DNA of 8,649 nt from Candidatus Scatoplasma merdavium (lineage in GTDB: Bacteria > Bacillota_I > Bacilli_A > RFN20 > CAG-288), in the NCBI GenBank assembly GCA_017694135.1, contig JADING010000004.1:1-8649 (forward strand), read 5' to 3'. A model generated the notes under the pieces. It saw only the letters and a program-made list of their open reading frames with translations. It made no database searches and was not told the DNA's origin. The position numbers were made by a program, and so were the translations under genes. Shown here one piece after another: positions 5,873 through 8,649 of this stretch; the stretch's first letter is position 1; every line of letters starts with the position of its first letter.

Positions 5873-7690
5873 ATGTCTGATGAAATAATCTCTCAATATG
5901 ACTACTTAGACATTCAAAAGATGGATGAAGGCCAGCTTGTGAAGCTAGCGGATGAGATCAGAAAAAAGATTCTTGTAGCGGTATCTAGTAACGGTGGCCA
6001 TCTCTCTTCGAATCTCGGTGTCATAGAGCTTACTATCGCTCTTCTGAAATCGTTTGATTTAGAATCTGACGATTTGCTTTTTGATGTTGGTCATCAGACT
6101 TACGCTTTTAAGTTACTGACTAAGAGAAACTTAGCCTTGCTTAGAAAGAAAGATGGTATATCCGGTTTCCAGGATATTGATGAATCTCATTTTGATAAGA
6201 TGATGGGCGGGCATTCATCGACATCGCTATCACTTGGGATGGGAATGGCTGCTGCTAAAAAACTGGAAGGTGATACTTCTTGTACCGTTTGTATAATAGG
6301 TGACGCTTCTTTAGCTTCCGGTATACCTTTTGAAGCTCTAAATTCTTTTAAAAAGGAAAAGTACTCTAAGCTAATAGTTATAATTAACGATAATGGGATG
6401 TCGATATCTAATACATCTGATGCCATAAAGGGCATGCTAAATCGCATTCGCAATTCTATTTTTTATCAATCCAGGGCTGGGAAGTTCAAAAAGGCTTTTG
6501 ACAGAAAAGGACTGCGCCCTATTTATACTGGGGCTATTGCCTTAAAAAGAAAACTTAAGAAGGTATTGTTACCTACAAACTACTTCGATTTTTTTGATTT
6601 TGCTTACTTAGGTCCGATAGATGGAAACAACATCCATAAAACAGTTAAGTTTATTGAACGCTCTAAGCAGATTGATGGACCAGTAATCTTACATCTAATA
6701 ACTAAAAAGGGGAAAGGATACAAATACTCTGAAGAAGATAAAATCGGTGTTTATCACGGTGTTGGTCCTTTCAACTTAGAAGAAGGATACACCGATAAGA
6801 AAGATGAAAATAGTGGGACCTATTGCGCTTCTAAAGCTATTTATGAGCTTTTAAAAAAAGATCCTAAAGCTGTCTTGATTTGTCCAGCGATGGTTTATAA
6901 TTCCATCCTTTCTACTTGCTTTGAAACGTTTTCTGATCGTTGCTTTGACCCGGGTATCTCTGAAGAACACGTTTTTGATTTTGCGACTGGGCTCGCATTA
7001 AAAGGAGCGCATCCGATAGTTTCAATTTATTCGACTTTCATGCAGCGCAGTTACGATGAAATTTACAACGATGCATCGAGAATGAAAGCTGATGTTTTAA
7101 CTGTTATTGAACGCTCAGGTTTAGTTGGTGAAGATGGATCTTCTCATCAGGGAATAAATGATCTCGCCTTGCTTGAGACCATCCCTAATGTATCCGTATA
7201 TCAACCGCTAGAAGCAAATCTTATTGATGAGATAATTATCAATCACGATTTCAGCTCAATGCATCCGTCTTTTGTTCGCATTGAAAAGGGAAATTACATT
7301 TCTGATAAAGAATATTCTCTCCTTCCTTACATATTTAAAAAGGGAATGAAAGACGATGTCGCCTTTATTGGAGTAGGTAGCGAATTTTTAAAATGCTTAG
7401 CCTTGCTTGAAAAAGGTGACATGTTCTTTTTAACTAAGCTCATTCCTTTGGATTGCGGGCTGTTAGAACGCTTGCTAAATTACAAAACGCTTGTCATCTA
7501 TGATCCTACTTCGATAAAAGAAGGCTTGTCATCTAATATTGCGATGAATTTAATTAAAAGAAACTACAGAGGAAGGATAATTATCGAAGCTTTAGATAAA
7601 GCGTATTATTTAGGTATGAAAAAAGAAGAAAGTTTAAAACAAGTTAAACTCGACGCTGATTCAATTTTAAATAAATACTTAGATAGATGA
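5873..7690 (+). CDS. dxs: 1-deoxy-D-xylulose-5-phosphate synthase, divergent
   Basis: Joins pyruvate and glyceraldehyde 3-phosphate with thiamine diphosphate (TPP) to make DXP, the first step of the MEP isoprenoid pathway. The 605 residues are a little short (usually ~620-640). Visible are GGHLSSNLGVIE (H43), FDVGHQTYAFKLLTKR, GHSSTSLSLGMGMA, the TPP/Mg site GDAS at 143-146 with NDN at 172-174 (the family norm is GDG), GPIDGN, and YHGVGPF with H295. The pyrimidine domain has GISEEH with the presumed catalytic E364, TFMQRSYDE (R392) and GLVGEDGSSHQG (D421, H425); these align at a constant offset of 6 with E. coli E370, R398, D427 and H431. The later RYPRG-type motif (here VRIEKGN) and the EEN/GGxGS part of the C-terminal domain (here YDPTSIKEGLSS) are degenerate. 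The ATG lies 23 bp after xseB and has no recognisable Shine-Dalgarno; no other in-frame start lies between it and the preceding stop. The active site looks functional. Confidence 0.93.
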   Translation: MSDEIISQYDYLDIQKMDEGQLVKLADEIRKKILVAVSSNGGHLSSNLGVIELTIALLKSFDLESDDLLFDVGHQTYAFKLLTKRNLALLRKKDGISGFQDIDESHFDKMMGGHSSTSLSLGMGMAAAKKLEGDTSCTVCIIGDASLASGIPFEALNSFKKEKYSKLIVIINDNGMSISNTSDAIKGMLNRIRNSIFYQSRAGKFKKAFDRKGLRPIYTGAIALKRKLKKVLLPTNYFDFFDFAYLGPIDGNNIHKTVKFIERSKQIDGPVILHLITKKGKGYKYSEEDKIGVYHGVGPFNLEEGYTDKKDENSGTYCASKAIYELLKKDPKAVLICPAMVYNSILSTCFETFSDRCFDPGISEEHVFDFATGLALKGAHPIVSIYSTFMQRSYDEIYNDASRMKADVLTVIERSGLVGEDGSSHQGINDLALLETIPNVSVYQPLEANLIDEIIINHDFSSMHPSFVRIEKGNYISDKEYSLLPYIFKKGMKDDVAFIGVGSEFLKCLALLEKGDMFFLTKLIPLDCGLLERLLNYKTLVIYDPTSIKEGLSSNIAMNLIKRNYRGRIIIEALDKAYYLGMKKEESLKQVKLDADSILNKYLDR

Positions 7691-7738
7691 TAGATAAAAC
7701 CTCTTTACTCAAGGTTATATAATTAAAGGGGAGAAAGT
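7691..7738 (+). promoter_or_regulatory. dxs-recN spacer with recN ribosome binding site and weak -10-like box
   Basis: AAAGGGGAG (7725-7733) lies 5 nt before the recN ATG and decides that start. A TATAAT hexamer occurs at 7718-7723, but the sequence 17 bp upstream (TAAAAC) is a poor -35 and there is no TG extension. An independent recN promoter is therefore only possible. A 5-bp inverted repeat, AACCT (7698-7702) with AGGTT (7712-7716), has no T-run and is not a terminator. Confidence 0.5.
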
Positions 7739-8649
7739 ATGTTAGAAGAGATTAGAATTCAAAACTTCGCCGTTATCGAAGACCTCGATTGTTTTTTTAA
7801 CAAAGGTTTTAATGTAATCATCGGCCAAACCGGAGCTGGTAAGTCTATTATTATTCAAGCCTTGAATCTGATTTCTGGCGCTAGATCAGAGTTTTCTAAA
7901 GTCAGAGACGAATCCAAAAAGGCTTTCATCGAAGCTAAGTTTAGCTTTTCTGACGAGTTTATCTCTTTCCACCCGTATTTAAAAGAGTATTTAGAAGACG
8001 GGACAATGATAGTTTCTCGCGCCTTAACTCCATCTAAGAGCTCTTATCAAAGGATAAACGGGGAAAACGTTTCATTAAACGAGCTTAAAAAGATTATGAG
8101 AGATGTCATCGACATTTTTTCGCAAACTGAGTCCTCCTTTTTAAAAGACTCAAGTCGATATTTAGACTTGTTAGATTCTTATTCTCCATCTAACAAACTA
8201 AAAGAAGCTAAAAAAGAGTTTGCTCTCGCTTATAAGCAAATGAAGGAATACGAACTAGAAAAGAAAGAGTTTGATGATCTTAACGACACTCAAATGCTCG
8301 ATTTTTATCAGTTTAGCTATACAAAGCTTTCTTCTTTGCATATTCAAAAGGATGAAATCGAAAATCTCGAAAAGAAAAAAGAAGAATTCAAGCAGTATGA
8401 AAAGCTTCAAGAATGCGTAGCCTCGATTAAAGATTTAACGGAAAGACAAGTTGATTTAGTTTCCTTATTAATGCGTTTGCAACAAGTCTTAAAAGGCCTT
8501 GATAACACTTCATTAAAAGATAAAGGAGAAGCGACAAACCAGAGTTTAAACGATCTTCTCGACAACCTTTCCTCACTTAACAGAGAGTTTATCAATCTCG
8601 ATGTTTCTCAAGATGAGATCGATCAAGTTAATTCGCGACTCTTTCTTCT
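7739..8649 (+). CDS. recN: DNA repair protein RecN, N-terminal part (cut by window edge)
   Basis: RecN is an SMC-like ATPase that gathers at double-strand breaks and supports recombinational repair. The frame stays open for 303 codons and runs off the right edge; whole RecN is ~550-570 residues. The start MLEEIRIQNFAVIEDLDCFFNKGFNV matches RecN closely (L-x-x-L-x-I-x-N-F-A-L-I-x-x). Walker A is GQTGAGKS at 29-36; the family usually has GETGAGKS. At 125-131 the family's (I)HGQHEHQ region reads DIFSQTE, keeping the glutamine (Q129) but not the flanking His and Gly. From about residue 155 onward the sequence is charged, helical coiled coil, as expected for the SMC-like arm. Walker B and the signature motif lie beyond the window. 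The ATG is fixed by the AAAGGGGAG site 5 nt upstream. In Bacillus dxs and recN are also near each other, but with tlyA/yqxC and ahrC between them. Confidence 0.93.
   Translation, partial: MLEEIRIQNFAVIEDLDCFFNKGFNVIIGQTGAGKSIIIQALNLISGARSEFSKVRDESKKAFIEAKFSFSDEFISFHPYLKEYLEDGTMIVSRALTPSKSSYQRINGENVSLNELKKIMRDVIDIFSQTESSFLKDSSRYLDLLDSYSPSNKLKEAKKEFALAYKQMKEYELEKKEFDDLNDTQMLDFYQFSYTKLSSLHIQKDEIENLEKKKEEFKQYEKLQECVASIKDLTERQVDLVSLLMRLQQVLKGLDNTSLKDKGEATNQSLNDLLDNLSSLNREFINLDVSQDEIDQVNSRLFL

Noticed and set aside
6187..6453. 88-codon open frame on the minus strand inside dxs
   Set aside because: It lies wholly antisense to the well-conserved TPP-binding region of dxs, has no family resemblance, and is best explained as a shadow of codon use.
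7698..7716. Hairpin between dxs and recN as a terminator
   Set aside because: Only 5 bp of stem, a 9-nt loop and no T-run; it would not stop transcription.
8407..8595. 62-codon minus-strand frame inside recN
   Set aside because: Antisense to the recN coiled coil with no supporting signals.
1..8649. Alternative genetic code (TGA as tryptophan)
   Set aside because: TGA ends the SHOCT-like gene, nusB and dxs at the expected protein lengths, and tryptophans at conserved positions are TGG.
1..8649. Mobile element, CRISPR array, toxin-antitoxin or defence system
   Set aside because: No transposase, integrase, direct-repeat array, terminal inverted repeats or defence domains are visible; nearly all sequence is accounted for by housekeeping genes.

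Overview
The window reads as a chromosomal housekeeping region of a low-GC Gram-positive bacterium (Bacillota; an uncultured Bacilli, Erysipelotrichia or RF39-like lineage would fit). The reasons are the AT-rich sequence, strong purine-rich Shine-Dalgarno sites, consensus SigA-type promoters, a Bacillus-type zinc-free ribosomal protein S4, and a condensed version of the Bacillus nusB-xseAB-dxs-recN gene cluster. TGA acts as a stop codon at the ends of three genes and tryptophan is TGG, so the Mycoplasma/Spiroplasma code 4 does not apply. I cannot name the genus from sequence alone.

Layout. The left edge (2-475, +) holds the end of a membrane-anchored protein with a SHOCT-like C-terminal helix pair. 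A gene-free stretch follows (476-665), then a strong terminator with a UUCG-type loop that lies between convergent genes. rpsD (698-1306, -) encodes ribosomal protein S4. Its roughly 128-nt leader can fold into a long rod with two possible downstream long-range pairings, as expected of an autogenous S4 control element. rpsD and leuS are driven by back-to-back promoters whose -35 boxes are only 6 bp apart.

Rightward from about 1512 runs one tightly packed unit: leuS (leucyl-tRNA synthetase), nusB (transcription antitermination), xseA and xseB (exonuclease VII large and small subunits), dxs (first enzyme of the MEP isoprenoid pathway) and the first half of recN (DNA repair ATPase, cut by the right edge). 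Gaps are 10 bp, a 4-bp ATGA overlap, 1 bp, 23 bp and 48 bp, with no convincing terminator between genes, so co-transcription is likely. Translation, rRNA transcription, DNA repair and isoprenoid supply are thus coupled in one growth-related operon. Compared with Bacillus subtilis, folD, ispA, tlyA/yqxC and argR/ahrC are missing from the cluster.

I see no mobile element, CRISPR array, tRNA or rRNA, and no evidence of an undescribed multi-gene system. The most interesting items are the S4 leader with its possible pseudoknot, a divergent DXS with altered cofactor and C-terminal motifs, and a RecN with an altered HGQHE-type motif.
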